A stretch of DNA of 64,000 nt, taken from positions 842,365 through 906,364 of the forward strand of contig KZ627157.1 of the NCBI GenBank assembly GCA_002917775.1. Reading direction: 5' to 3'. The notes beneath the pieces were generated by a model that was given only the letters and a program-made list of their open reading frames with translations, had not been told where the DNA came from and did not search any database. The translations under genes and the position numbers were made by a program. The number at the start of each line of letters is the position of its first letter. Positions within the stretch are counted from its first letter, which is position 1. Below, one piece after another: positions 1 through 9,116 of this stretch. Source of the DNA: Glaciozyma antarctica PI12 (lineage: Eukaryota > Basidiomycota > Microbotryomycetes > Kriegeriales > Camptobasidiaceae).

Positions 1-1311
1 TTCGGCATCGTTCAGCATGTCCTTGCGCTTGCGGCTCATGAGGGCTACCTTCTTCGACCTTCTTGAATGCGAGCAGCAGGATCCGCTTCTCCTCAGGCTT
101 GTCGGTCCGAAAGATAAGCGTCTCCTTCCCTCGCTTAATCTTGACGGCGTTGTTGAGCTCTGCCGAAAGAAAGGAGTCAGCCCTCGCTCCAGCAGCGACC
201 TCGCGAAACGCACCTCCACCATCCTTGAGGTCCACGACGACGATCTCGCTCAAATTAAAGCACCGCTCCGCCACCAACCGAACCTTCCCGCCCAGTCCAG
301 TCCCTCTACGCTTCTTGATGCTCACGAGCAGCGCATCATTGAGGAGGAAGAGGTGAACGTGCTGCTTGGGCTTGTACGTCGCCGAATTGAGCTCGACAAA
401 CGTCGCTGCTTCGGCAATGAGGTGACGACCGGCGATGTAGGGGAGGAGCTTCTGAGAGCCTTCGACGCCTTCCCAGAGCGCGGAGAGCTGGGACTTGTAG
501 AGCGTCGCGAGGTCTGCGAGCGAGTTGCGTTGCGTGCGACGGTTCGGCGCTGATGCGCCTTTTATAACTGGGTCAGCGTGGGGAGAGCGCAAGGAAGGAG
601 GGCACGCACTGCCGAGGAGGAGGTCGTCGTCTCCCCAGCTCCCTTCGAGCGTGTCGGGGACCGTTCTCCATTCCTCGAGCACGCTCTTGAGCTCGAGCAT
701 TTCATTCTCCAGCGTCGCAATCTCCTTCGAGATCACCACAAACTCTGCGTAATTCCTACGACCCCACCATCAGCAACTCCTCCCCGAACCGCGCGAGACT
801 GAACGCACTTGAACACCGTCTTCTGTAGATCCGTCTCCGTGATCCTCATCGCCGCCTCCAGTCTACTCCTCAACCTCCTCAAATCCTCCGTCTGTGCCGT
901 CGGCCCCTTGCCCCCACCAACATGCTGCCTCAGAACTGACCTCCCGACTCCCCATCAGCATCGGCCCTCCTCCCATCCTCTAGCGCGCGACTCACAGTCC
1001 TCAGCTCTAAACTCCTCCGAAGCCAACATCTCCACATCCAAGCCCGTCTCCACCAGCTCGTCCCTCACCCTCCCTTTCCCTCCCACCCCCACCCCCGACC
1101 CAACCCCCGTCATCCCCCCCGGCATCGGCGGAACGACCTGAACCGGGAACCCCGCCATCCCACTACTGACAGCAGTATTGTAGCTAACGCTCTGCCGTTT
1201 GTTGAGGAGCCGAGCACCGACGTTGCTAGAGGAGAGAGGGGGAGCGCGAGCGCGCGGGGCGTCGAGTGGGCGCGGAGGGGGTGGGCGGGGTGGGGCGGTG
1301 CGGGAGGACAT
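1..1311 (-). CDS. EXO84: Exocyst complex subunit Exo84 (3' end cut by window edge)
   Basis: Exo84 is part of the octameric exocyst, which tethers secretory vesicles to the plasma membrane at growth sites. I start it at the ATG at 1311 (protein begins MSSRTAPPRP) because an in-frame upstream candidate gives only a basic, non-conserved extension. The proline-rich N-terminus is followed, over several short introns, by the family's helical core (NYAEFVVISKEIATLENEM, about 770-690). Next comes the PH domain around 500-100, with PYIAGRHLIAEA, KVRLVAERC and VKIKRGKETLIFRTDKPEEK. The C-terminal helical part lies off the left edge. What I see is the conserved core and PH motifs; exocyst function follows from the family. 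Very sure of identity, less sure of each splice site. Confidence 0.9.
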
Positions 1312-1547
1312 GGCGCCGAGGGTGAGGCGCGGAGAGGAGGTGCGGCGGAGGTGAAGGGAAGAGGGAGAGGCAGAGGAGCGAGTCGCGCGAACAACACGTC
1401 TCGACTTTCGCGACGTTCTTTCGTTTTTGCTCTCAGACCAAGGGGCAGCCAAGCTCTGTAAAACCTGATACTTTTCCGTTCTCCTAACGGCCCCCCACCC
1501 CCTCTCGATCTAAACCTCTGCCATCCTGAACAAACCCACAAACTCGT

Positions 1548-3181
1548 CTACAGTCCGAGAGAGTCGGCGTCTGCGCAGCGGTAGTCGTCAGCCACAGCAC
1601 TTCTACAAAGCAGGAACGAACGCACAAGGAAGAGCGTGGGTGTCTCCGATAGCGACAGTCGTGGGCTTGCTCTTCAGTGCTGAAGCGGCGGCCTGTGTGG
1701 TCGAACAAATCAGCTCCGAGCTCCACGCGACGAGAAGGAACGGAACGCACCTTGCTAACCGAGTCAGCGGTAACCTTGTCAAGCGACGCAAAGACCTCCT
1801 CGAGCGACGCTGCCGATCCAGTGTTGGAGACCTGCCCAGCCGCACTCATCAGCTCCCGATCTCCTGCGCGACAGACGAAATCTCCCTCACCTGAGCTCCC
1901 ACCAACTCCAAACGTCCAACACGGCTCTCAGCAGCGGCAGCAGCGGCAAACTTGGCCTTTGCGATCGCTCCGGCGACAGCCTCTGCGCTAGCGCCCTTGG
2001 CCACGTTCTTCAACTCCTCCACCACCTTGACGGCGAGTCCACCGACGGCGCTGGTAGGCGCAGTGATGTAGACTCCGAAAAGACCGGCATCAGAGTAGGT
2101 GAGGTTGAACGCCTGGGCGGAAGCCTGGCCCGAGGCGAGCTTGGAGAGGGGGGAGAGTCCAGCGGACCACTTGACGGCCGACTCGCCGCCGAGGAGGTAG
2201 CGGAGGACGGTGAGGTCCGCTGCGGTAGAGGTCGAGGCGCCCTTGAAGGCGAGGAGGAAGTGGTCGAGGGAGGAACCGTGGCCGACGGAAGGGACGCGGA
2301 GCTCTCCGCCAAAGTAGGACGAGGCGGGGGTGGAGAGGGCGGCGGAGGAAGGAGTGACGAAGAAGTCGGAGACGAGGGAGTTGAGGAGACCGCTGTCGAC
2401 TCCGGTCGAGAGGACGGCAAAGTTGGACGAGGAGAGGGCCGACTTGGCGAACGCGGTCGCGGAGGGGAAGTCGACGGCCGTGTGAGGGGAGGCGAAGAGG
2501 GAGTTGCCGAGGCCGTTGCGGAAGGCGAGCTGGTGGGCAAGGTCGAGGGCGTAGGTGGAAGGATCCCGAATCGCCTGCTCGTACTCGGAAGCGACCTGAG
2601 GGATCACCTCCTCGTTGTACTCGTGCGCCGCGAACTTGGCCTGAGTGACGGCGTCACCAAGGAGCTCAGCAAAGTAGGCCCTGCTCTTCGTTAGCTCCGT
2701 CGTTCCTCCACCCTGCCTAAGAGAAAGCCGACTCACTCGTCTCCGCGCATGAACTCCGCCGTGAGAATGAGGTGCTCCCTCGTGAGCGACGAGGTGAGGA
2801 CTCCACCAAACATCTCCGTTTCCCGCACCAACCGAATCGCACTCCTCTTGTTCGTTCCCTGCGTACCACCGTCAGCTTCTGCGTTCCCCGCCCTCACGCC
2901 CCGCCTTCGCAGAACGCGGGAAGGCCAACGCCCGATCTGCGGTTCCGCCTCACCTTGAAGACCGAGTTCTTGAGGACGTGCGCCAACCCAGGGGCGGTCT
3001 CGAACCTCGAGCCTGCCTTGACGACGACGCTGATAGCTCCAGTGGGGGCGGAGTCCTCTGCGGAAGCGACCTTGATCCCGGCAGCCTCCTTGACGGCAAA
3101 ATCGAGCGAGGCGGGGGTCGCAAAGCCCCGAACGAGTCGAGGGGAGTGGCGTGCAGCGTTCAGGCGGATGGCGTTGAGCAT
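1548..3181 (-). CDS. QCR2: Ubiquinol-cytochrome c reductase core protein 2
   Basis: Core subunit 2 of respiratory complex III, an M16-peptidase-like matrix subunit without catalytic activity. Six exons can be placed (3181-2954, 2858-2737, 2680-1891, 1852-1751, 1692-1626, 1570-1548). Together they give 443 residues with no frame problem, which is the usual size of the family. The N-terminus MLNAIRLNAARHSPRLVRGF is a typical arginine-rich mitochondrial presequence. Family hallmarks include GLAHVLKNSVFK, REHLILTAEFMRGDE, AAHEYNEEV, LAHQLAFRNGLGNSL and the C-terminal ALKSKPTTVAIGDTHALPYA. The third intron is only 38 nt, and it is required to join the conserved ends. An inverted CCAAT box (TTATTGG) about 145 nt upstream suggests HAP-complex control. 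Very confident. Confidence 0.95.
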
Positions 3182-3852
3182 GACTGCCTTTGGTTCTTCT
3201 AAGAGGGGAGAGAGGGGAAGTAGCTGGGAGACAAGTCCAACCAGTTGCAGTCCTAGTCGGGCCAACTAGGATCTCGCTCGAAATTGAATTTCTCGCTAGG
3301 GGGTTTGCACATGGGCAATTTATTGGAGCACTTTACTCCTCCGTCTGTCCTTGACGCCGTTCTTAGGGCAGGAGATAGATATTGTAGGGAATTTGGCTGC
3401 AGCAGCTGAGCAACCGGAAAAAATGGAGCTATTCAGTGGGAGCGAGGAGCACCGAGCTGGTCCTGCGAAGTGTGGTCTGTGACGGCGGAACACCTCACAA
3501 CCTCTTTGAGCCACACCTGCCTGCTCGAGAAAAAATGCACACGTGGTAAACGCGTAGTAAGAGCTTCAACAGCGGAGGGAGACCTCCTCGACCCCCACGC
3601 CCGCGCTCTCGACGGCGCTTCTTTCTCCCAATGGCGCTCGTCCCTTTGCACGACGACGCCGACGAGAATGACAGATTCGAACTATCGCTCAGACAGTTCA
3701 GGATCAACGCCTGGTCCACTGAGGGTCTCTCAATGAAATTCGGTCGCTCTCGCTGCTCGCAAAGTCAAGCACAAAACGCCTTCGATTCCGTTCCTCCTAT
3801 GTACAAGCGATCCTCCATCACAAGCGATACCAAGCTCCCCCTCCGCCAGCGC
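3182..3852. other. Intergenic: QCR2 promoter and HSP20-gene 3' flank
   Basis: No convincing gene lies in this 671-nt gap. Open frames on both strands are arginine/serine-rich and resemble nothing known. The QCR2-proximal part holds the inverted CCAAT box at 3322-3326; a second CCAAT lies at 3628-3632, too far away to assign. Confidence 0.5.
3320..3326 (-). promoter_or_regulatory. Inverted CCAAT box (HAP-type site) upstream of QCR2
   Basis: The plus strand reads TTATTGGA, so QCR2's sense strand carries a CCAAT box about 145 nt before its ATG. TNATTGGT is the known fungal HAP2/3/5 site used by respiratory genes; the last base differs here. Function is inferred from position and gene class. Confidence 0.45.
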
Positions 3853-4420
3853 CTACGAGATCGTAATCTTCTTCGCAGCCGTCTCCTTCCCCTGCTTGGG
3901 GATGTCGACCTTGAGGAGACCGTTATCGAACGTCGCCTTGATCTCGTCCTCCTTGAGTCCGGCGGGGACGGCGATAGACCTCGCGAACGAGCCGTACCTC
4001 CTCTCCGAGTAGGAGTAGGAGGCGTCGGGCGCCTGAGACTCGCTCGTGTGCTCGACCGAGCCGGAGATGGTGAGGACGTTGCTGCGAGAGGGATAGGTTA
4101 GCTGGGGGTTCCGAATTGCGTGAGAGAGAAGGCGACGCACTCCTGGAGCTCGATGTTGATCTTGTCCTTGGGGATTCCAGGAACCTCGATGACAGCAGTC
4201 ATGTTGTCCTTGCCGTCGATGCTGCGCCGAACGAACGAAGTCAGCTTACGAAGGTGGCGAACGATACCAGCGAAACTCACAGATCCATGCGAGGGCGACT
4301 GATGAGCGAGCCTCCAGTGGTTCCCCTTCCCCTGCGGCGCCTCGGCTCGTCGAAGCCCCAGAAGTCCTCGGAGAGGGCCGACTCGAGGGGGTTGTACGTG
4401 TTGAAGAGGGAGAGCGACAT
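3853..4420 (-). CDS. Small heat-shock protein (HSP20 / alpha-crystallin family)
   Basis: ATP-independent holdase chaperone of the HSP20 family, expected in the cytosol as an oligomer. Three exons (4420-4281, 4221-4141, 4081-3853) give 149 residues with clean frame, a normal size. The N-terminal arm (MSLSLFNTYNPLESALSEDF) carries the DFWGFDEP element. The alpha-crystallin domain runs from about residue 47 (AVIEVPGIPKDKINIEL, then NVLTISG) to the end. It includes the conserved SFARSIAVPAGLKEDEIKA and the diagnostic A-x-x-x-N-G-L-L motif (ATFDNGLLKVDIPK). The start is the first ATG in frame. I looked for heat-shock elements (alternating GAA/TTC) upstream and saw no convincing array. Family assignment is certain; the particular paralogue cannot be named. 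Confidence 0.93.
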
Positions 4421-5006
4421 TGCTGAGTTCTTGAGTTGAGGTTTGGGNTGAGGTTTGGGCGAGTCCTGAAGTCGAGTGACTGGTACGGAACCAAGAGAGG
4501 TCAGCTCCAAGTTCGCCTCTTTAGAGCGACCTCGCGCACCGAAGTCGTCTTCTCCCTGTAACTTTATCTTTATTTTGTCTTTCTACTGCTACTAGAGCAG
4601 TAATTCCGTCGAGCATTTACACAACGCGTAGGGGAAGGAGAGAGAGAGGAAGAAGAAGCGAAAGTCGGTTAATGTAAACAAGGCAAGCCTCGTTCGCTCG
4701 AATCGTTGCTCTTGCGCAGGGAATGGAACGTGGAAGTGGATTTTAAGCAACGGCAAGGTCCAAGCAGCCCTGATACGAAGCGAAACACGAAAGCAGAACC
4801 CTCGCCGGCCGACGCACTGATCCATCCAAACACGTTGCAGTTCCTCATTCCTCACCCGAACCACTTCCTCTGCTCCAGGAACGCATCAAGCAGTCCGAAC
4901 CAGCTTTTTCCCGACGGCAAAAGGTGCGCCTGCGAAGCTGGACCTCGAAAGTGTCGCGTCCCTCGCGCTCGAGTTGGAATAAGCGAGGAAGGAGTGTACA
5001 ATAATC
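4421..5006. other. Intergenic: HSP20 promoter and scramblase 3' flank
   Basis: 586 nt without a supportable gene. It contains the duplicated 11-mer with the only ambiguous base in the window (see the repeat at 4437-4459) and an A/G-rich stretch around 4620-4670. No recognisable promoter element was found. Confidence 0.5.
4437..4459. repeat. Two direct copies of TGAGGTTTGGG flanking an N
   Basis: Copies at 4437-4447 and 4449-4459 are identical and separated only by the undetermined base at 4448. The layout suggests a tandem repeat whose copy number or junction was not resolved in assembly. It lies in the 5' leader of the HSP20 gene, 17 nt upstream of its ATG. Confidence 0.8.
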
Positions 5007-6683
5007 CTAATCATCGCTCGGGAAGAGATCTCCCCAGCTCCACGTCCCTCCCTCCTCAGCAGTGCTCTCACTCGCCCAAGGATCCTCCATCGACTCGTCC
5101 CCCCACCCACTCTGCTCCGGCATCTCCGCCCCTCCTCCTCCCTGCCCATACACCTCATCCTGACCATACCCTCCCATTCCTCCTCCAACATCCTGCTCAC
5201 TCGAAGGTAGCGGATCCCCAATCCCCCCCGCGCCTCCCACCCCCGCCGCTTCGCTCGTAGAAGTCCCTCCCATAGGCATAGGCATCCACATCCCTCCCAT
5301 CCCACCTCCTAACCCTCCTCTCGAGCGCGTAAAGTAGTCGAAGTCGATAGACACAGCGGATGCGAGCATGACAGCGCGTTGGTCGAATGTGATGGAGGGG
5401 AGAGGAATGGTCGCGGGGACGGAGGAGATGGGGGATGAAGTGGTGGTGGAAGAGAGGTCGGTGGTGGTGGTGGTGGTGGTGGTGGAGTTGGTGGCTGGAG
5501 AGGTGGGGGTGGAAGAGGGGGAGGGGAGAGCGTCGGGAGCGGGAGGGGAGGCGATGGCGGGGTCGAGGAGCTCGTTGACGACGCCTTCGAAGCGGAGGAC
5601 GTACTGTCCCGTATCGGTGAAGAGCTCCCTTCCGAATCCGGCAAAGTTCCTGCGTGAAAGAAGTCTTAGCGAGCCGTGTGAAGACCCGATAGCGAACGAG
5701 CGAACCGGTTGATGCTGCCTATAGTGTCTCCAGCCTCGTTCTTGACGAAGAAATCCCAGGCCAGGAATCCTGAATCCGTGGAGCCAAACTGAACCATCTC
5801 GCCCTCCTCGCCTCGCTTGACGAACTGGTTGTACTGGCGTCGATAGAGGTGCCAAACTTGCTGAGCTTCGCCGATCACATTGTCCTCCGCCTCGGGGTCG
5901 GTGGCTGAAGGTGTGGAGATGTAGATGCGCGAGTTGATCCAGGAGAACGGCCGACGTATCTGTATACGTGCGAAGCGTGAGCAGCGTTCCTGGGGAAGAT
6001 GGAGGAGAGGGAGGACGCACCCGGAGTAGAACGTTACCCTCCGTATCGAGAACGGTAGCCTTGAACGCGCGATGCGTCTTGAGCAGCTGCCTCGTGATAG
6101 TCCCTCGAATCCCCAGCTCCTCCTCCATCAAGTACCCCAGCAAAGTCCCCTCGGGTGAGAGCAACTGGTACCTGTGGCCATCATCAGCTCCTCCCTCCAG
6201 ACCCACCGCACGCGCTACTCACTTGTTCGCCTGCTCGTACCCCAGCAGCACATTAAGCATCTCCAACTGCCGCGCCACCACGATCGCCGAAACGCTGAAC
6301 AACGCCCGTGCCCGCTCACTCGCATCTCCCACCGCATTATCCAGGACCCCCTCCTCATCACGAGGAACCACCACCGGCACAGTCGGCACAGTTGGAAGCT
6401 CAGCAGGAACCTCTGCTCCCTCAAGACTCGTCGGCAGGGCCGCCGGAGAGAGGCTCGACGACGTCGGCTGTTCCTCGACTTTTGCAGCGGGGACTAGTTC
6501 GGCCAGGGGAGTCGGGCGAGAGGTAGAGCGGGATTTGGTGAAGCGCGTACCGGGGGCGCTGCGGCGATCGTCTCGGCGGGGGAGGGCGGAGGTGGTGGAT
6601 CTGGGGCTGGGGAGGCGGAGGATGGGGGTGGAGAGAGGGGGTGGGAGGGAGCGGAGGATGGTGGTGGTGCGCCGGATGATCAT
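5007..6683 (-). CDS. Phospholipid scramblase family protein (AIM25-like, mitochondrial type)
   Basis: Member of the scramblase/LURP-like beta-barrel family, which includes fungal mitochondrial Aim25. The start ATG at 6683 gives MIIRRTTTILRSLPPPLSTP, an Arg/Ser-rich, acid-poor segment that reads as a mitochondrial targeting signal. After a low-complexity linker the scramblase domain spans several exons: EMLNVLLGYEQANKYQLLSP, LGYLMEEELGIRG, TRQLLKTHRAFKATVLD, RRPFSWINSRIYIS, then GFLAWDFFVKNEAGDTIGSI and FGRELFTDTGQYVLRFEG. A threonine run encoded by (GGT)n sits in the linker after NELLDPAIASPP, before the conserved tail with DQRAVMLASAVSIDFDYFTR. The C-terminus is Gly/Met-rich and acidic. No transmembrane helix beyond the family's weak C-terminal one is evident. 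Lipid scrambling itself is not proven for fungal members. Confidence 0.88.
5460..5487. repeat. (GGT)n microsatellite inside the scramblase coding region
   Basis: About nine uninterrupted GGT units on the plus strand encode a threonine run on the minus strand. It lies in the Ser/Thr/Pro-rich linker of the scramblase gene, where length change would be tolerated. Confidence 0.85.
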
Positions 6684-6887
6684 CTTGAGGTGCTTCGTTG
6701 AAGCTTGAGGTGGGAGGAGGGAGAGGAGCGGAGTAACGCGCGTCCCCGCCGAAGCTCAAGCTCAAGTCGAGACCTCGCTGCCCGATCCCTTTCTCCTCCC
6801 TCGCTGCAGCAAATATGATATGACACGTCTACACTGCAAGATCTCGTAGCTACAACTAAAAGTACTCTGCCTCGCGGAGAACTTCCT

Positions 6888-7559
6888 CTAACCCTTGCGG
6901 AATTCGACGCCGGCCTCCGCTCCAAGCGATTTCTTGATCATGCCGTACAGCAGGAACCAGTCTAGTAGAAGGTCAGCAGTACTCTTACGCTGTGTCCTGA
7001 GAAGCTCACCCGGCGGTCATGACCTGCGGCGAAGCGGTCCATCAGCTCACTTCCCGTTCGAGCGACTGCGAGGGACTCACCATCCTCGAACCCAGTCCTG
7101 CGAAGAGTGCTCTCAATCCAGCTTCCATTGCGAGACTTCCGAGACGCGCAAAGATGCCACCTTGACCGCCTTTGCCTTGATTGATCTGCGGGAGAGAGGG
7201 ATGAGCGATCGTCGCAGTGGGGAATGGCCAGACAAACCTTTCAGAGCAGGGTATCGGCAGGCTGCGAGAGGATCGCAGCTGCGACTCCCTGCAAAGAATC
7301 GTTAGCAAGACGATTCGAGTAGAGGCTCGAGGAAGAGAAACTCACGGCGGTGATACCGCACCCCAGCGTGATCCCAGTCTCCTGCGAACCCGCCTTCGTC
7401 GACGCGCTCATCTGCTTGTAGACGAACTCGTGGGCTCATTCATTCACCTTGAACTGGCCAATCGCATCTACGTTGTCGTCGAAATCATTTCCGTCCCGCA
7501 TCACGTCGTGCGAAGAGGACCTCCAGGGCTGTGAAGTTGGGGACGGTGGGGGTAGCCAT
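6888..7559 (-). pseudogene. Decayed fragment of a mitochondrial phosphate carrier gene
   Basis: The reverse strand encodes the last third of a phosphate carrier (Mir1/PiC type): TGITLGCGITA, GVAAAILSQPADTLL, INQGKGGQGGIFARLGS, GLRALFAGLGSRMV, MTAG and LLYGMIKKSLGAEAGVEF. These are split by four short introns where a real gene would have them. Only a short leader (MATPTVPNFTALEV) precedes this; the first two carrier repeats, roughly 200 residues, are missing, and MPO1 leaves no room for them. Within the conserved third-repeat motif the codon after LL is TGA instead of serine. The last exon enters one base out of frame relative to MIKKSLGA. I call it a pseudogene: 5'-truncated (or internally deleted), one nonsense change, one frame change. 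A functional full-length copy presumably exists elsewhere. Confidence 0.72.
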
Positions 7560-7953
7560 CGCTGGATATAGCTCTGGAGGCAGGAGAGCTGGAAATAGGG
7601 GCGAGCGGAAGGGAGACGAAAGACGAGAGGAGACCGAGGAGTAGAGAGCGAAGACCGAGGGTAGATTTCGTGACACGTCGACGGAGATTCGGAAGGACTG
7701 CCGAGGTTATAGGAGGGACTGTCGAGAGTAGTCGACGCGAAAGAGACTGGAGGAGCGGGTTGGTTGGTAGGAGTTTGGCAGGCGAGGTCGCGCTCGAAGG
7801 CGGAATTGAAAGACGCAAAACAAACGCGTTGCGCCCGAGTATCCAAACTTGCGAAAATGCAATCCACCCCAATGATCCCAGCCCCATCAACTTCAACCCC
7901 AACTCCAACCTATCTCCGTCCAGCTCCAACCCCACCACTCACCGAACCCCCAC
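7560..7953. other. Intergenic: MPO1 3' flank
   Basis: 394 nt between the carrier pseudogene and MPO1's stop. All frames were checked for the missing carrier repeats and none were found. A 145-codon minus frame here is arginine/leucine-rich with no family resemblance. Confidence 0.45.
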
Positions 7954-8810
7954 TCATTGCGACCTCTTCTTCGCCGCGACGCCCTGGCGATACTCGAGCA
8001 CCGCCTTGCCAATCTCGTTCTGCAGTTTCTTGTGAAGAGCGGGACGGTAGCCGAGGGTGAAGAGGACTTCGAGGAAGACGAAAAAGACCTGCGGGTTGGG
8101 GGATTAGCTGGATCTGGAGGAGGGAGTGGGAAATGCGCGCACGGCAAGAACGAGCGATTGGAGAAGAGAGTCGAATAGGGCTGGTGCACGCCCTTCGAAC
8201 TGTAGGTCGTTCCCCATCAGCTCTACTCCCTCGCTGAGAAGCGACCGCGGAGCGCACGCACCTTCCCATGTCCGATGAACTGGAAGATCCATGCCCCCAC
8301 AAATATGCCTCCGGCAATCTTCATCGCGTCCTCGTTCGTATCATAGAAGACGTTCGTAAAGTGTCCAACCGCGAGCAGGAAAGGTGCGTACAGCGCCTGC
8401 GCCGAGGTATCAGCTCTCTCCCGAAGCCCGAGTTCCGGCAAGACGTACCCCCGCTACCGGTTCCAGGAGGATAAAGTAGCTCGCGTAGGCTGCTGCGACG
8501 AGGAAGGTTGGAGTGACATCCACGAGAGGACCGAGGTAGGGTGCCAGGAGAGCTGGGACCGGTAGGGAGGCGAGCGCGGGATGCGGGAAGTAGTGGGCGA
8601 GGACGAGCGCGGTCGCGAAGATGGAGGGGACGCAAATGATGTGGATGAGGACGTTTATGGGGTTCGTATGGTAGGCTCCCTGTTGCGCGCGCCAAGGGTC
8701 AGCTGGGAGGAGCTCAGGGGAAGGAGCCAACGCACGTAGAAGGAGAACTGTTGGACTAGGTCAAGGCGACCTCCGGACTTGTTGCTAGAGGTGATCGTCT
8801 GCGGTGCCAT
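7954..8810 (-). CDS. MPO1: 2-hydroxy fatty acid dioxygenase Mpo1 (DUF962 family)
   Basis: Mpo1 is an ER multispanning Fe2+-dependent dioxygenase that alpha-oxidises 2-hydroxy fatty acids in phytosphingosine breakdown. The ATG at 8810 gives MAPQTITSSNKSGGRLDLVQ; an earlier in-frame M at 8891 only adds acidic sequence. Family signatures follow across short introns: YHTNPINVLIHIICVP with the paired histidines, several hydrophobic helices, GHFTNVFYDTN, WIFQFIGHGK and FEGRAPALFDSLLQ. The C-terminus is basic (AAKKRSQ), compatible with ER retention. These histidines correspond to the metal-binding set of the family. It shares a 306-nt bidirectional promoter with the NBR1-like gene. Identity is well supported; the enzyme activity is taken from yeast. 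Confidence 0.9.
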
Positions 8811-9116
8811 TTCGAGCTCGTCGTCGTCGTTCGTCGTCTCGTCGCGATCGAAGGAGAGGAGGACGGACTGTGTGGGGGAACAGCGGGACACCCTGAGAAG
8901 GACGAAACAGTCTCTCTCGAGTCGCAGTCACTCACTCACTCCCTCGTCCTGCCCGCCTCCTTCAACGACGACGACGACAAACAGTCAAGTCACAGCCAAG
9001 TTCAACAGCAGAAGTATCAGCCAGCACACTCAGCCACCCCGCCAACTCGAACGAGAGCAACCCCTCACAACATCACAAGCCCGAGTTCCCCTCAACCCAG
9101 CCCCCTCAGCACAATC
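8811..9116. promoter_or_regulatory. Bidirectional promoter between MPO1 and NBR1-like gene
   Basis: The only sequence between the divergent start codons, 306 nt, so it must hold both promoters. It includes a GAC/GTC-rich stretch and a CTCACTCACTC run near 8930. No TATA or CCAAT box is evident. Confidence 0.5.

Noticed and set aside
4421-4700. Heat-shock elements in front of the HSP20 gene
   Set aside because: Isolated GAA and TTC triplets occur, but no run of three correctly spaced units.
7501-7938. 145-codon minus frame upstream of the carrier pseudogene as its missing N-terminal half
   Set aside because: None of the first- or second-repeat carrier motifs (PxDxxK, GPTAxGY-like) appear in any frame.
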